Shown here one piece after another: positions 29,523-38,046 of a stretch of DNA of 64,000 nucleotides. Position 1 is the stretch's first letter, and each line of letters opens with the position of its first letter. The notes under the pieces are model-generated. The model was not told the DNA's origin. It ran no database searches and was given only the letters and a program-made list of their open reading frames with translations. The position numbers and the translations under genes are program-made. The stretch comes from Falsiroseomonas frigidaquae (GTDB lineage: Bacteria > Pseudomonadota > Alphaproteobacteria > Acetobacterales > Acetobacteraceae), in contig NZ_JAAVTX010000003.1 in the NCBI RefSeq assembly GCF_012163145.1, positions 682,001 to 746,000 of the forward strand, in the 5' to 3' direction.

Positions 29523-29738
29523 CTACAGGTAGCGGCCGCGCTCCAGGATCTCGAGCGTGTAGTCCCGGTAGCTCATGCCCAGTTCCTCCGCCCGCGCCAG
29601 GCGGCGCAGCACGATCTCCCGCCCCGGGCTGCGCCAGGCGCGACGATGCGCGCGCCGCCAGCAATGCAGGCGGTAGCCTTCATCTGGATCCGGATCCTCC
29701 AGCGGCGGTCCGCCATTATGGCCGAGCGGAGTGGTCAT
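29523..29738 (-). CDS. Small conserved protein (LGHNGGPPL type)
   Basis: 71-aa protein beginning MTTPLGHNGGPPLEDP, a motif recurrent in small alphaproteobacterial proteins, followed by an Arg/Trp-rich helix. Function unknown. It ends 3 bases from the stop of the convergent lipoprotein gene and starts about 50 bases from the divergent XRE-cupin regulator, so it could share regulation with it. Confidence 0.65.
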   Translation of the reverse strand: MTTPLGHNGGPPLEDPDPDEGYRLHCWRRAHRRAWRSPGREIVLRRLARAEELGMSYRDYTLEILERGRYL

Positions 29739-29790
29739 CGCGGCTGCCTCTCGCGGGGAAGGCCGAAACTATGATAGACGAAAATCCACC

Positions 29791-30372
29791 ATGCAAGACG
29801 ATCTGATCCCCGACGAGGCCGGCCAGCGCCTGGCCGCGCGCCTGCGGGCGGAACGGGAGGCGCGTGGCTGGTCGATCGCGACCCTGGCAGAACGCTCCGG
29901 CGTCTCCCGCGCCATGATCAGCAAGGTGGAGCGGGCCGAGGCGAGCCCGACCGCCGCCCTGCTCGGCCGCCTTTCCGGCCCCTTCGGCCTGACGCTGTCG
30001 GCGCTGCTGGCGCGGGCGGAGGCGTTGGCGCCGGGCGGGGTGGTGGCGCGGGCGGCGGGGCAGGCGCTGTGGCGCGACCCGGGCACCGGCTATCTGCGCC
30101 GGCTGCTGTCGCCGCCCGGTGCCAATCCGGAACTGGTGCGGGTTGAATTGCCGCCGGGCGCCGTGGTGCCCTACCCGGCCGAAAGCTACGCGCTGCTCGC
30201 CGGCCAGTGCATCTGGCTGCAGGAAGGCGAGTTGCTGTTCCATGAGGGGGAGCGGACCCATCGCCTGGCGCCAGGCGATTGCCTGGCGCTCGGCCCGCCG
30301 GCGGATTGCCGCTACGAGAATCCCTCCGCCGCGCAACCCTGCCTCTATCTCGTGGCGGTGGCGCGACGGTGA
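29791..30372 (+). CDS. XRE-family regulator with cupin domain
   Basis: 193-aa transcription factor: helix-turn-helix (about residues 12-66, WSIATLAERSGVSRAMISKVERAEASP) plus C-terminal cupin (about 110-190) that likely senses a small ligand. Start at 29791; an earlier in-frame ATG (29731) is possible but lies in the intergenic region. The AEC transporter 59 bases downstream is a plausible target or co-transcribed partner. Confidence 0.88.
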   Translation: MQDDLIPDEAGQRLAARLRAEREARGWSIATLAERSGVSRAMISKVERAEASPTAALLGRLSGPFGLTLSALLARAEALAPGGVVARAAGQALWRDPGTGYLRRLLSPPGANPELVRVELPPGAVVPYPAESYALLAGQCIWLQEGELLFHEGERTHRLAPGDCLALGPPADCRYENPSAAQPCLYLVAVARR

Positions 30373-30431
30373 CGGCTTGCGCAGGATGGGCGCCGATCCC
30401 TCAAGGTGCCTGACCGGATGACTCCTCCCCC

Positions 30432-31349
30432 ATGACCCATTGGCTGGACGCCTTCGTGCCGGTTTTCGGCCTGCTGGCCCTGGGCGCGCTGCTGCGCCGG
30501 AAACTGCTGCGCGACGACACGATCTGGGCGGGGATCGAGAAGCTGGTCTTCTGGGTGCTGCTGCCCAGCCTGATCGTGACGGCCCTGGCCAATATGCGGC
30601 TGGCGGATCTGCCGGTGGGCGGGCTGGCCGGGTCCATCTGGGGTGCGCTGCTGGCCGGCACCGGGATTTCGCTGCTGCTGGCGCGCGGGTTGGGGGCGGG
30701 GCATCCGGCCATGACCTCCATCCTGCAGGGCGGCATCCGCTTCAACAACCTGATGGGCTTCGCCATTGCGGGGGCCATCTGGGGGCCGCCGGGCATCGCG
30801 CTGTGCGCCATCTGCACCGGGCTGATCGTGCCGATGGTGCAGACCATCACCACCCTGGCTTTTGCTTTCGGCGGCGAGGGCCGGGTGCTGCCCGCGCGGC
30901 TGGCGCGCCAGGTGTTGCTGAACCCGCTGATCATCGCCTGCGCGCTGGGCTTCCTGCTATCCGTGCTGGGCGGACTGCCGCCGGGGCTGAGTCCCACGGT
31001 GCGGGTGCTCGGCCAGGCCTCGGTCGCGCTCGGGCTGCTCTGCGTGGGTGCGGCGCTGACCCTGAAGGGGCTGGGCGACCGGCCGCTGGCGCAGGCAGCG
31101 ACGGCGGTGCTGAAGCTGGGCGTGGTGCCGCTGATCACCTTCGGCCTGGCCAGCGCCCTGGGGCTGGGGCCGCTGCCCACCGCCATCGTGGTGATGCTGA
31201 TGGCGCTGCCCACGGCGGCGACCAGCTATGTGATGGCGCGCGCCATGGGCGGCGATGCGCCGCTGATGGCGGCGATCACCACCAGCGAGCATGTCGTCTC
31301 CATCCTGACCCTGCCGATCTGGATCTGGTTCCTCAGCGGCCGGATGTAG
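30432..31349 (+). CDS. AEC-family transporter
   Basis: 305-aa auxin-efflux-carrier type permease with about ten transmembrane helices and the family FVPVFGLLALGALLRR start and RFNNLMGFAIAGAIWG centre. AEC members export organic acids or amino-acid derivatives; the substrate cannot be told. Follows the XRE-cupin gene in the same direction. Confidence 0.85.
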   Translation: MTHWLDAFVPVFGLLALGALLRRKLLRDDTIWAGIEKLVFWVLLPSLIVTALANMRLADLPVGGLAGSIWGALLAGTGISLLLARGLGAGHPAMTSILQGGIRFNNLMGFAIAGAIWGPPGIALCAICTGLIVPMVQTITTLAFAFGGEGRVLPARLARQVLLNPLIIACALGFLLSVLGGLPPGLSPTVRVLGQASVALGLLCVGAALTLKGLGDRPLAQAATAVLKLGVVPLITFGLASALGLGPLPTAIVVMLMALPTAATSYVMARAMGGDAPLMAAITTSEHVVSILTLPIWIWFLSGRM

Positions 31350-31376
31350 CAGGGGCTACATTCGTGGAAGGGTCGG

Positions 31377-32378
31377 TTACCTGCGCGGCAGGAAGCCGAC
31401 AATCTCCTCCGCCCGGGCGCAGATCGGCGCGGCGATCGCCTCCGCCCGGTCGGCGCCGAGGCGAAGCTGGGCGTCGAGCGTCGTCGGGTCGTCCAGCAGC
31501 CGGGACATTTCCTTCCGGATCGGGTCCAGATGCGCGACCAGGGCGGCGACCAGCACCTCCTTGAACGCACCGAAGCCCTTGCCCTCATGCTCCCGCAGCA
31601 CGTTCTCCGGCAGGGTGCCGGTGATGGCTGCCAGGATGCCGACCAGGTTGCGCGCCTCCGGCCGGTTCTCCAGACCCGAGGCATGGCCGGGCAGCGGCTC
31701 GGCATCCGTGCGGGCCTTGCGGATCTTCTGGGCGATGGCGTCGTGGTCATCCGTCAGGTTGATGCGCGACTGGTCGGAGGGGTCCGACTTGCTCATCTTC
31801 TTCGTGCCGTCGCGCAGCGACATGACGCGGGCGGCAACGCCCTGGATCAGCGGCTCGATCTTCGGGAAGAAATCCACCTCGTAGTCGTGGTTGAACTTCT
31901 GGGCGATGTCGTTGGCCAGCTCCAGGTGCTGGCGCTGGTCGTCGCCGACCGGCACCTGGGTCGCGTGGTAGGTCAGGATGTCGGCAGCCATCAGGTTCGG
32001 ATAGACATACAGGCCGCTGGACGCGGCCTCCCGGTCCTTGCCGGCCTTATCCTTGAACTGGGTCATCCGGTTCAGCCAGCCAAGGCGGGCGACGCAGTTG
32101 AAGATCCAGGCCAGCCGCGTATGGGCATGGACGTGGGATTGCAGGAACAGGGTGCAGCGCTTCGGGTCCAGGCCGCAGGCGATCAGCGCCGCCGCCATCT
32201 CCCGCGTCTGCCGCGCCAGCTCCTTCGGGTCCTGCCAGACGGTTATGGCGTGCAGGTCCACCACGCAGAAGATGCTCTCATGCGTGTCCTGCATCGGCAC
32301 CCAGTTGCGGATGGCGCCGAGGTAGTTGCCGAGGGTGGGCACGCCGGAGGGCTGGATGCCGGAGAACACGCGGGTCAT
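31377..32378 (-). CDS. trpS: Tryptophanyl-tRNA synthetase
   Basis: 333-aa class I synthetase charging tRNA-Trp. [16 protein letters not shown] carries the HIGH-equivalent region, and [10 protein letters not shown] is the KMSKS loop; both are intact. Length is typical. Convergent with the AEC transporter. Confidence 0.96.
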   Translation of the reverse strand: MTRVFSGIQPSGVPTLGNYLGAIRNWVPMQDTHESIFCVVDLHAITVWQDPKELARQTREMAAALIACGLDPKRCTLFLQSHVHAHTRLAWIFNCVARLGWLNRMTQFKDKAGKDREAASSGLYVYPNLMAADILTYHATQVPVGDDQRQHLELANDIAQKFNHDYEVDFFPKIEPLIQGVAARVMSLRDGTKKMSKSDPSDQSRINLTDDHDAIAQKIRKARTDAEPLPGHASGLENRPEARNLVGILAAITGTLPENVLREHEGKGFGAFKEVLVAALVAHLDPIRKEMSRLLDDPTTLDAQLRLGADRAEAIAAPICARAEEIVGFLPRR

Positions 32379-32412
32379 CTGGGGATACTCTGCTTGGGCG
32401 GGGAACGGTTGT

Positions 32413-32470
32413 GCCGCCTATGCGGCGCACGTCAAGCCGTCAGCCGCCTATGCGGCGCACGTCAAGCCGT
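32413..32470. repeat. Two 28-bp direct repeats, 30-bp period
   Basis: GCCGCCTATGCGGCGCACGT... is present twice (32413-32440 and 32443-32470), identical over 28 bases, in the gap between trpS and secB. Each copy contains a small inverted repeat (GCCGC..GCGGC). Confidence 0.9.
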
Positions 32471-32558
32471 GACCGGATGCGCGCGGCTTCAACCCTGGCC
32501 CGGCGCGGTGGCGCGTGGTAGCCCGCGGCAGCCGATCTTCGCATGAGCGGGAACCCCG

Positions 32559-33071
32559 ATGTCCGACCAGAACGCGCCTTCCTCCCCGATCCCGAACGGC
32601 CAGCCGGCACCGCCGCTGCAGCTCAACATCCAGTACACCAAGGATCTGTCCTTCGAAGTGCCGGGCGCGCCCGAGATCTATGTGACGCTGCGCGAGCAGC
32701 CGCGGGTGGACCTGGCGCTGGACGTGCAGGCCCGCCCGGTGGAGCAGGGCCAGAACGTCTTCGAGGTGTCGCTGCAGATCCGCGCCGACGCCAAGGTGGG
32801 CGACACCCCCTGCTTCATCGCGGAACTGGTCTATTGCGGCGTCTTCACCATCAATGTGGAGCAGCAGCATCTGGAGCCGATCCTGCTGGTGGAATGCCCG
32901 CGCCTGCTGTTCCCCTTTGCCCGCAACATCCTGGCCGACATCACCCGTGACGGCGGCTTCCCGCCGGTGATGCTGGCGCCGATCGACTTCGTCGCGCTGT
33001 GGCAGAGCCGCCGCGGTCCCGGTGCCCAGGGTGTCCAGGGCGCGGCGCAGCCGCCGGTCGGGATCGCCTGA
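32559..33071 (+). CDS. secB: Protein-export chaperone SecB
   Basis: 170-aa cytosolic tetrameric chaperone that holds outer-membrane and periplasmic precursors for SecA. Family blocks LNIQYTKDLSFEVPGAPE, FIAELVYCGVF and LFPFARNILADITRDGGFPPV are all present. Alphaproteobacteria usually keep secB near dnaQ/coaE by the origin; here it is about 15 kb to the right, next to lnt. Confidence 0.96.
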   Translation: MSDQNAPSSPIPNGQPAPPLQLNIQYTKDLSFEVPGAPEIYVTLREQPRVDLALDVQARPVEQGQNVFEVSLQIRADAKVGDTPCFIAELVYCGVFTINVEQQHLEPILLVECPRLLFPFARNILADITRDGGFPPVMLAPIDFVALWQSRRGPGAQGVQGAAQPPVGIA

Positions 33072-34684
33072 AGCCCCCTCGCGCCGCGCCGCGCGAGGGT
33101 TTCGCGCGGCGCCTGTCCACCTCCGGTCGCTGGCGCGACGCGCTGACGAGGCGGGTCGCGGGGCCGGGCTTCTGGCGCGCGCTCGCCACCGCCTTCGGGC
33201 TGGGCGCCGTGACGGCGCTCGCCTTGCCGCCGGTGCATCTGGTGCCGGTGCTGCTGCTGACGCTGCCCGGCCTGTTCATCATGGTGACAGCCGCGCCCAG
33301 CGCGCGGCGCGCCGCCCTGATCGGGCTGGCCTGGGGCTGGGGCTTCCATGTCGCTGGCCTGCACTGGCTGACGAATGCCATCCTGACCGAGGCGGAACGC
33401 TTCTGGTGGCTGGTGCCGATCGCGGTGCCGGCGCTGGCGCTGCCGCTGGGCGCCTTCACCATCCTGCCGGCCCTCGCGACCCGCTGGGTCAGGCCGGGCT
33501 TGCCGCAGGGCCTGGCCTTCGCCGCCGCCTGGCTGGCGGCGGAGCTGCTGCGCGGCGTCGTCTTCACCGGCTTTCCCTGGAACCTGCTCGGCACCGTCTG
33601 GGCCTTCGCCAGCCTGCCGATCCAGGCGGCCGCCTGGGTTGGCGTGCACGGCCTGTCGCTGGCCACCGTGCTGCTGGCCCTGGCGCCGCTGGCCGGACGG
33701 CGCGGCTGGATCGGCGGCGGCGCGGCCCTGCTGGTCTTCGCCGGCATCGGCCTGGGCCGGTTGTGGCCGGCCGAGCCGGAGCCCGAGCCGGTCACCATGG
33801 TCCTGGTCCAGGGCAATGTGGCGCAGGAGGCGAAGTGGCGGGAGGATACCCGCCTGCCGATCTTCCAGCGCTACGTCGATCTATCCGCCGGCGGCGTCCG
33901 CACCGCGCTCCAGGAGGCACCGGGCAACCGCATCGTCGTGGTCTGGCCGGAAACCGCCAGCCCGTTCCTGCTGGCCAGCGACCCGCGCGCCGCCGAAATG
34001 GCCACCGCACCCCTGCCGCCCGGCGCCCTGCTGCTGGCCGGCAGTGTGCGGGCGGAATTCGGCGCCGATGGCCGCGCCACGCAGGTCTGGAACAGTCTGG
34101 TGGCGCTGGACGCCCAGGGGGCGGTGCTGGATGCCTATGACAAGGCGCATCTGGTGCCGTTTGGCGAATACACGCCGCTGCGCGGCCTGCTGCCGATCCG
34201 CATCGTCGTCTCGGCGCTGGACTTCACCGCGGGGCCGGGGCTGCGCAGCGTGCGCCTGCCGGGCCTGCCGGCCTTTGGCGGGCTGATCTGCTACGAGGTG
34301 ATCTTCCCCGGCGCGGTGACGCCGGCAGACCGGCCGGGCTTCCTGCTGAACATCACCAATGATGCCTGGTTCGGCATCTCGGCCGGGCCGCACCAGCATC
34401 TGGCTGCCGCCCGCCTGCGTGCGGTGGAGGAAGGACTGCCACTGGTGCGCGCCGCGCAGACCGGCATCTCCGCCGTCTTCGACGCGCGCGGCCGCGTGGT
34501 GGCGCGGATGGGGCTGGCCGAGACCGGCGTGGTGGTGGCGCCCCTGCCGCGCGCGGCGTCCGCGACGCCCTTCGCACATCTAGGATTGTGGATCCCGATC
34601 GGATTGCTCGTCCTGGTATCAGTCGTTGCGATTACGTCATCGAATTGGCGAGTCACCTCCGGAGGCGAGAAGCTGTCTCCATGA
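32999..34684 (+). CDS. lnt: Apolipoprotein N-acyltransferase
   Basis: Inner-membrane enzyme adding the third acyl chain to lipoproteins. N-terminal transmembrane helices (from about residue 60) precede a nitrilase-like domain: WPETASPF (catalytic Glu), YDKAHLVPFGEY (Lys) and LICYEVIFPG (Cys) are intact, with a final membrane helix. The start is uncertain: the only standard start before the conserved part is GTG 32999, overlapping secB by 73 bases; the next ATG is well inside the membrane domain. Usually follows ybeX, which here is 30 kb away. Confidence 0.9.
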   Translation: MAEPPRSRCPGCPGRGAAAGRDRLKPPRAAPREGFARRLSTSGRWRDALTRRVAGPGFWRALATAFGLGAVTALALPPVHLVPVLLLTLPGLFIMVTAAPSARRAALIGLAWGWGFHVAGLHWLTNAILTEAERFWWLVPIAVPALALPLGAFTILPALATRWVRPGLPQGLAFAAAWLAAELLRGVVFTGFPWNLLGTVWAFASLPIQAAAWVGVHGLSLATVLLALAPLAGRRGWIGGGAALLVFAGIGLGRLWPAEPEPEPVTMVLVQGNVAQEAKWREDTRLPIFQRYVDLSAGGVRTALQEAPGNRIVVVWPETASPFLLASDPRAAEMATAPLPPGALLLAGSVRAEFGADGRATQVWNSLVALDAQGAVLDAYDKAHLVPFGEYTPLRGLLPIRIVVSALDFTAGPGLRSVRLPGLPAFGGLICYEVIFPGAVTPADRPGFLLNITNDAWFGISAGPHQHLAAARLRAVEEGLPLVRAAQTGISAVFDARGRVVARMGLAETGVVVAPLPRAASATPFAHLGLWIPIGLLVLVSVVAITSSNWRVTSGGEKLSP

Positions 34685-34716
34685 ACCGACGCAGCCGGGG
34701 GTATGAAAGCATTATT

Positions 34717-34762
34717 GAGATTTCTCAAAAGAGTTGACAATTCATGACCGGCCGGATACGCC
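34717..34762 (+). promoter_or_regulatory. Promoter and palindromes upstream of XRE regulator
   Basis: A perfect -35 TTGACA (34734-34739) with a weak -10 near 34755-34762 lies in an unusually A/T-rich patch about 125 bases before the regulator start. Immediately upstream are two overlapping palindromes: GAGA-TT-TCTC (34717-34726) and CTC-AAAA-GAG (34724-34733), candidate operators. Confidence 0.5.
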
Positions 34763-34863
34763 TTGCCGCGGCCGCTGGGCGGGCGCGTTCCAGCCCCTGC
34801 ATCGGCTCCGCCCAGGCCAGGATGGCCCCCTGAACGGGTGGACATGAACTTCCCTGGACTGGA

Positions 34864-35325
34864 GTGCGCGCGTTGGCCATCCCGAGCGAAGAGGTTGTCG
34901 AACGAGCGGAACGGGAGCATCGGCCGAGCCCGATCGATGTCCACGTCGGCAGCCGCGTGCGCCTGCGCCGTACCCTCCTCGGCATGAGCCAGGAGAAGCT
35001 GGGCGAGGCCTTGGGCCTTACCTTCCAACAGGTTCAGAAGTATGAGCGTGGCGCGAACCGCATCGGCGCAAGCCGGCTGTTCGACATTTCGCGCGTGCTG
35101 GATGTGCCGATCGGCTTCTTCTTCGACGACATGCCGCCCGAGATGGGTGGCAACCAGGGCAACCGCCGCTTCGGTGGATTCCAGGAACAGCAGGACGGTT
35201 TCGAGGACGACACGCTGCATCGGCGGGAGACGCTGGAGCTGGTCCGCGCCTATTACCGCATCACCGATGCCTCCGTCCGCAAGCGGGTTTTCGAGCTGAT
35301 CAAGAGCCTTACCCCCACGGACTGA
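34864..35325 (+). CDS. XRE-family transcriptional regulator
   Basis: 153-aa Cro/CI-type regulator: VGSRVRLRRTLLGMSQEKLGEAL and FQQVQKYERGANRIGASRLF form a helix-turn-helix that is very common in alphaproteobacteria, often next to lnt and metK; metK is not here. The C-terminus is a charged helix. The start is GTG 34864; TTG 34873 is an alternative, and no ATG lies upstream of the conserved part. Confidence 0.88.
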   Translation: MRALAIPSEEVVERAEREHRPSPIDVHVGSRVRLRRTLLGMSQEKLGEALGLTFQQVQKYERGANRIGASRLFDISRVLDVPIGFFFDDMPPEMGGNQGNRRFGGFQEQQDGFEDDTLHRRETLELVRAYYRITDASVRKRVFELIKSLTPTD

Positions 35326-35333
35326 ATTAACCC

Positions 35334-35843
35334 TCACTGCAACTGGGGGTTGTCGAAGATGGGTTGGCGATAGCGCCGCAGCGCCGCCGCCAGTGCCTCG
35401 CCCAGATCGCGTTTCTCGGCGTCTGAGAGAAAGCACCCAACCTCCACGTGCCGGCCCCGCTGCACCAGGCTGAGCCGCGCAACGCCACCGGCCACCTCCT
35501 CCAGCGCCACCTTGGTCCAATAGGGCTGCAGCACCGCCTCCCGCACCCCGCCGCGGCCATTGGCGGTGACCACCTGCAACTGGTTCTCCGTCAGCCGCAC
35601 CACCTCCCGCGCCCGTGCGCTCCAGCGCCGGTGCAGCGCCACCAGCCCCAGCACCAGCGCGACCTCGACGCCCAGGAAGCCGAGCACCGGCCAAGCGCCG
35701 AGCACCAGGAACAGTCCGCCCGGTATCGCCGCGCCGACCGCCGAGAACAGGCAGAGCAGCCGCATGCCGCCGGCGGACAGGCTCTGCGACGGCGTGCTGA
35801 TCGCTTCGAACAGGATCGGTTCGGCGGTGGCTGACATTGTCAT
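35334..35843 (-). CDS. DUF2244 membrane protein
   Basis: 169-aa protein with two central transmembrane helices (about residues 28-70) and a conserved C-terminal region (LQPYWTKVALEE, GRHVEVGCFLSDAEKRDLGEAL). Function unknown. Divergent from nth with a 29-base gap, a pairing seen across alphaproteobacteria; convergent with the XRE gene, 8 bases apart. Confidence 0.87.
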   Translation of the reverse strand: MTMSATAEPILFEAISTPSQSLSAGGMRLLCLFSAVGAAIPGGLFLVLGAWPVLGFLGVEVALVLGLVALHRRWSARAREVVRLTENQLQVVTANGRGGVREAVLQPYWTKVALEEVAGGVARLSLVQRGRHVEVGCFLSDAEKRDLGEALAAALRRYRQPIFDNPQLQ

Positions 35844-35872
35844 TCACTATGGGGTAGGGCTGGCATTCCGCC

Positions 35873-36595
35873 ATGTCCGAAATTACGAAACCTGCCGCGG
35901 CCGCCCGCGCCACTAAGCCAGCACGCCCGCCCCGCAAGGCGCGCCCGATGAACCGCGCCCAGGCGGAAGCCTTCCTGCGCGCGCTCGCCGCCGCCAACCC
36001 GGCGCCGGAGACCGAGCTCCACTTCCGCGATGCCTATACGCTGCTCGTCGCCGTGGCACTTTCCGCGCAGACCACCGATGTCGCGGTGAACAAGGCCACC
36101 GCCACCCTGTTCGAGGCCGCGGCCACCCCGGCCGCCATGGTCGCGCTGGGGGTGGAGGGCGTCTCGCCGCATATCCGCCGGATCGGGCTGTGGCAGGGCA
36201 AGGCGCGCAACGTGGTCGCGCTGTCGCAGCTTCTGCTGGACCGGCATGGCGGCGAGGTGCCGAATGACCGCGCCGCGCTGGAGGCGCTGCCCGGCGTCGG
36301 CCGCAAGACCGCCAATGTCGTGCTCAACGTCGCCTTCGGGCAGGAGACGATGGCGGTCGATACGCACATCTTCCGGCTCGGCAACCGCACCGGCCTGGCG
36401 CCCGGCAAGACCCCGCGGCAGGTGGAGGACAGCTTGGTGAAGCGCTGCCCGCCCGACATGCTGCGGGACGCGCATCACTGGCTGATCCTGCATGGCCGCT
36501 ACATCTGCAAGGCACGCGCCCCGGAATGCTGGCGCTGCCCCGCACTGGCCTTCTGCAACTACCCGGCCAAGGTCCTGGCCCCGCCAGCCAAGTAG
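35873..36595 (+). CDS. nth: Endonuclease III
   Basis: 240-aa base-excision DNA glycosylase/AP lyase for oxidised pyrimidines. The helix-hairpin-helix LPGVGRKTANVVLN supplies the catalytic Lys, VDTHIFRLGNR the catalytic Asp, and the 4Fe-4S loop C-x6-C-x2-C-x5-C is intact (CKARAPECWRCPALAFC). The N-terminal 25 residues are Ala/Pro/Lys-rich and may be an extension; M23 (35948) is an alternative start. Confidence 0.96.
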   Translation: MSEITKPAAAARATKPARPPRKARPMNRAQAEAFLRALAAANPAPETELHFRDAYTLLVAVALSAQTTDVAVNKATATLFEAAATPAAMVALGVEGVSPHIRRIGLWQGKARNVVALSQLLLDRHGGEVPNDRAALEALPGVGRKTANVVLNVAFGQETMAVDTHIFRLGNRTGLAPGKTPRQVEDSLVKRCPPDMLRDAHHWLILHGRYICKARAPECWRCPALAFCNYPAKVLAPPAK

Positions 36596-36698
36596 CTGGA
36601 GCCGTTTCGTCGGAAGCGACGGCGGTGAAGCGGCTCCAGCTACCTGTCTTCAGGCATTTCCCGGTTCGCCTTGCGAAGCTGCAAGGCCGTGGAATGCC

Positions 36699-37106
36699 CT
36701 ACCGTTCGACATCCTCGATCGACAGGCCGAAGGAGGCCACGCCCTCGGCCAGCAGGTCGCCGAAATTGTCCATGCCGAGCAGCACCTCGGCGGCATCCTC
36801 GCCATTGTCGCGCTCGCCGGCCTGGGCGATGGCCTCGTCCCATTCCTCGGCGGTGAAATCGCCGCGGCCGACCAGGGCGAGCGCGATCAGGGCCGCCTGC
36901 TCATCCTCGTTCAGGGCCAGGATGGCGGCGCGCAGGCTGTCCTCGTCGAACTCGTCCTCTGCCTCCCCGGTATCCGGGTCGCTCTCCGCCTCGGCGTCGA
37001 GGTCCACCACATCGGTGCCCTGCACCGCCCTCGCGTGGTCCACCAGCGTGGCCACCACCTCCAGGCTGATGCCCAGATCGAGATCGTCTTCCGATGGCTC
37101 CGCCAT
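36699..37106 (-). CDS. DUF3775 protein
   Basis: 135-aa highly acidic protein matching the DUF3775 pattern: an N-terminal ISLEVVATLVDHARAV block, an Asp/Glu-rich linker, and a C-terminal helical part (ALNEDEQAALIALALVGRGD, then LLAEGVASFGLSIEDVE). Function unknown. Start at 37106 (MAEPSEDD) preferred over 37187. Monocistronic. Confidence 0.8.
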   Translation of the reverse strand: MAEPSEDDLDLGISLEVVATLVDHARAVQGTDVVDLDAEAESDPDTGEAEDEFDEDSLRAAILALNEDEQAALIALALVGRGDFTAEEWDEAIAQAGERDNGEDAAEVLLGMDNFGDLLAEGVASFGLSIEDVER

Positions 37107-37195
37107 GGGGCCGCCCCTTTTCGTCACGTCGCGTTGAATGTGGATTAGAACGTCCGGGCCGGCCGGGTTCCAGGGCCGGCCCGTCAAAAAATGTC

Positions 37196-38035
37196 TCAGC
37201 CATTCACCCAGTCGGGTGCCATGCCGGGATTCACGAAACGCCGGTCCTTCGGCAGCGCCGCGATCACCGCCAGATCATCCGCATCCAGCTTCAGATCAAG
37301 CGCCGCCAGATTCTCCGCCTGCCGCGCCGGGCTGGCCGCCTTGGGCACCATGGCCACGCCGGGCTGCGCCAGCAGCCAGGCCAGCGCCACCTGGGCGGCG
37401 GAAGCGCCATGCTTGCGGGCGATGTCCTGCAGGGCCGGCTCGTTCGGGGCGTTGCCCTTGCCGAGCGGCGAGTAGGCGGTCAGCGCCATGCCATTGGCGC
37501 GGCAGATGCCGAGCAGCTTCGACTGGTCCAGCAGCGCATGGCACTCCACCTGCAGGCAGGCGAGGCTCACCCCCTGGTCGCCCCCTTGGTCAATCGCCCG
37601 CTGCAGCAGCTTCGGCGGGAAGTTGGAGACGCCGATCGCCTTGGCGCGCCCCTCCGCCCGGATCGCGGCGAGGCCCGCCAGCGCATCCGGCAGATCCAGC
37701 TCCGGGCTCGGCCAATGGATCAGCAGCAGGTCCACATAGGGCGTCGCCAGGCGCTTCAGGCTGGCATCGAAGGCGCTGCGGATCGCCGCGCCATTCGTCT
37801 TGTCATTCCAGATCTTGGTGGTGAGGAAGATCTCCCCGCGCGGCACGCCAGATGCCGCGAGGCCGGCGCCAACAGCCTCCTCATTGCCGTACATCTCCGC
37901 GGTGTCGATGTGGCGGTAGCCGAGCGAAAGGGCGGATTGCACCGCGGCGCTGCATTCCGTCCCCTTCATAGGCCAGGTGCCCAGGCCCAGGCGGGGCATG
38001 CGGATGTTCGGCGTCTCGATGACGGGCATCGCCAT
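37196..38035 (-). CDS. Aldo/keto reductase
   Basis: 279-aa NADPH-dependent oxidoreductase with a TIM-barrel fold. Signature blocks GYRHIDTAEMYGNEEAVG (catalytic Asp, Tyr), LLLIHWPSP (His) and AIGVSNFPPKLL are intact; Lys is in TTKIWND. GGAG precedes the start; a downstream M3 is possible. Ends the minus-strand run CobW-WD40-reductase; substrate unknown. Confidence 0.9.
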   Translation of the reverse strand: MAMPVIETPNIRMPRLGLGTWPMKGTECSAAVQSALSLGYRHIDTAEMYGNEEAVGAGLAASGVPRGEIFLTTKIWNDKTNGAAIRSAFDASLKRLATPYVDLLLIHWPSPELDLPDALAGLAAIRAEGRAKAIGVSNFPPKLLQRAIDQGGDQGVSLACLQVECHALLDQSKLLGICRANGMALTAYSPLGKGNAPNEPALQDIARKHGASAAQVALAWLLAQPGVAMVPKAASPARQAENLAALDLKLDADDLAVIAALPKDRRFVNPGMAPDWVNG

Positions 38036-38046
38036 GCGGGCTCTCC

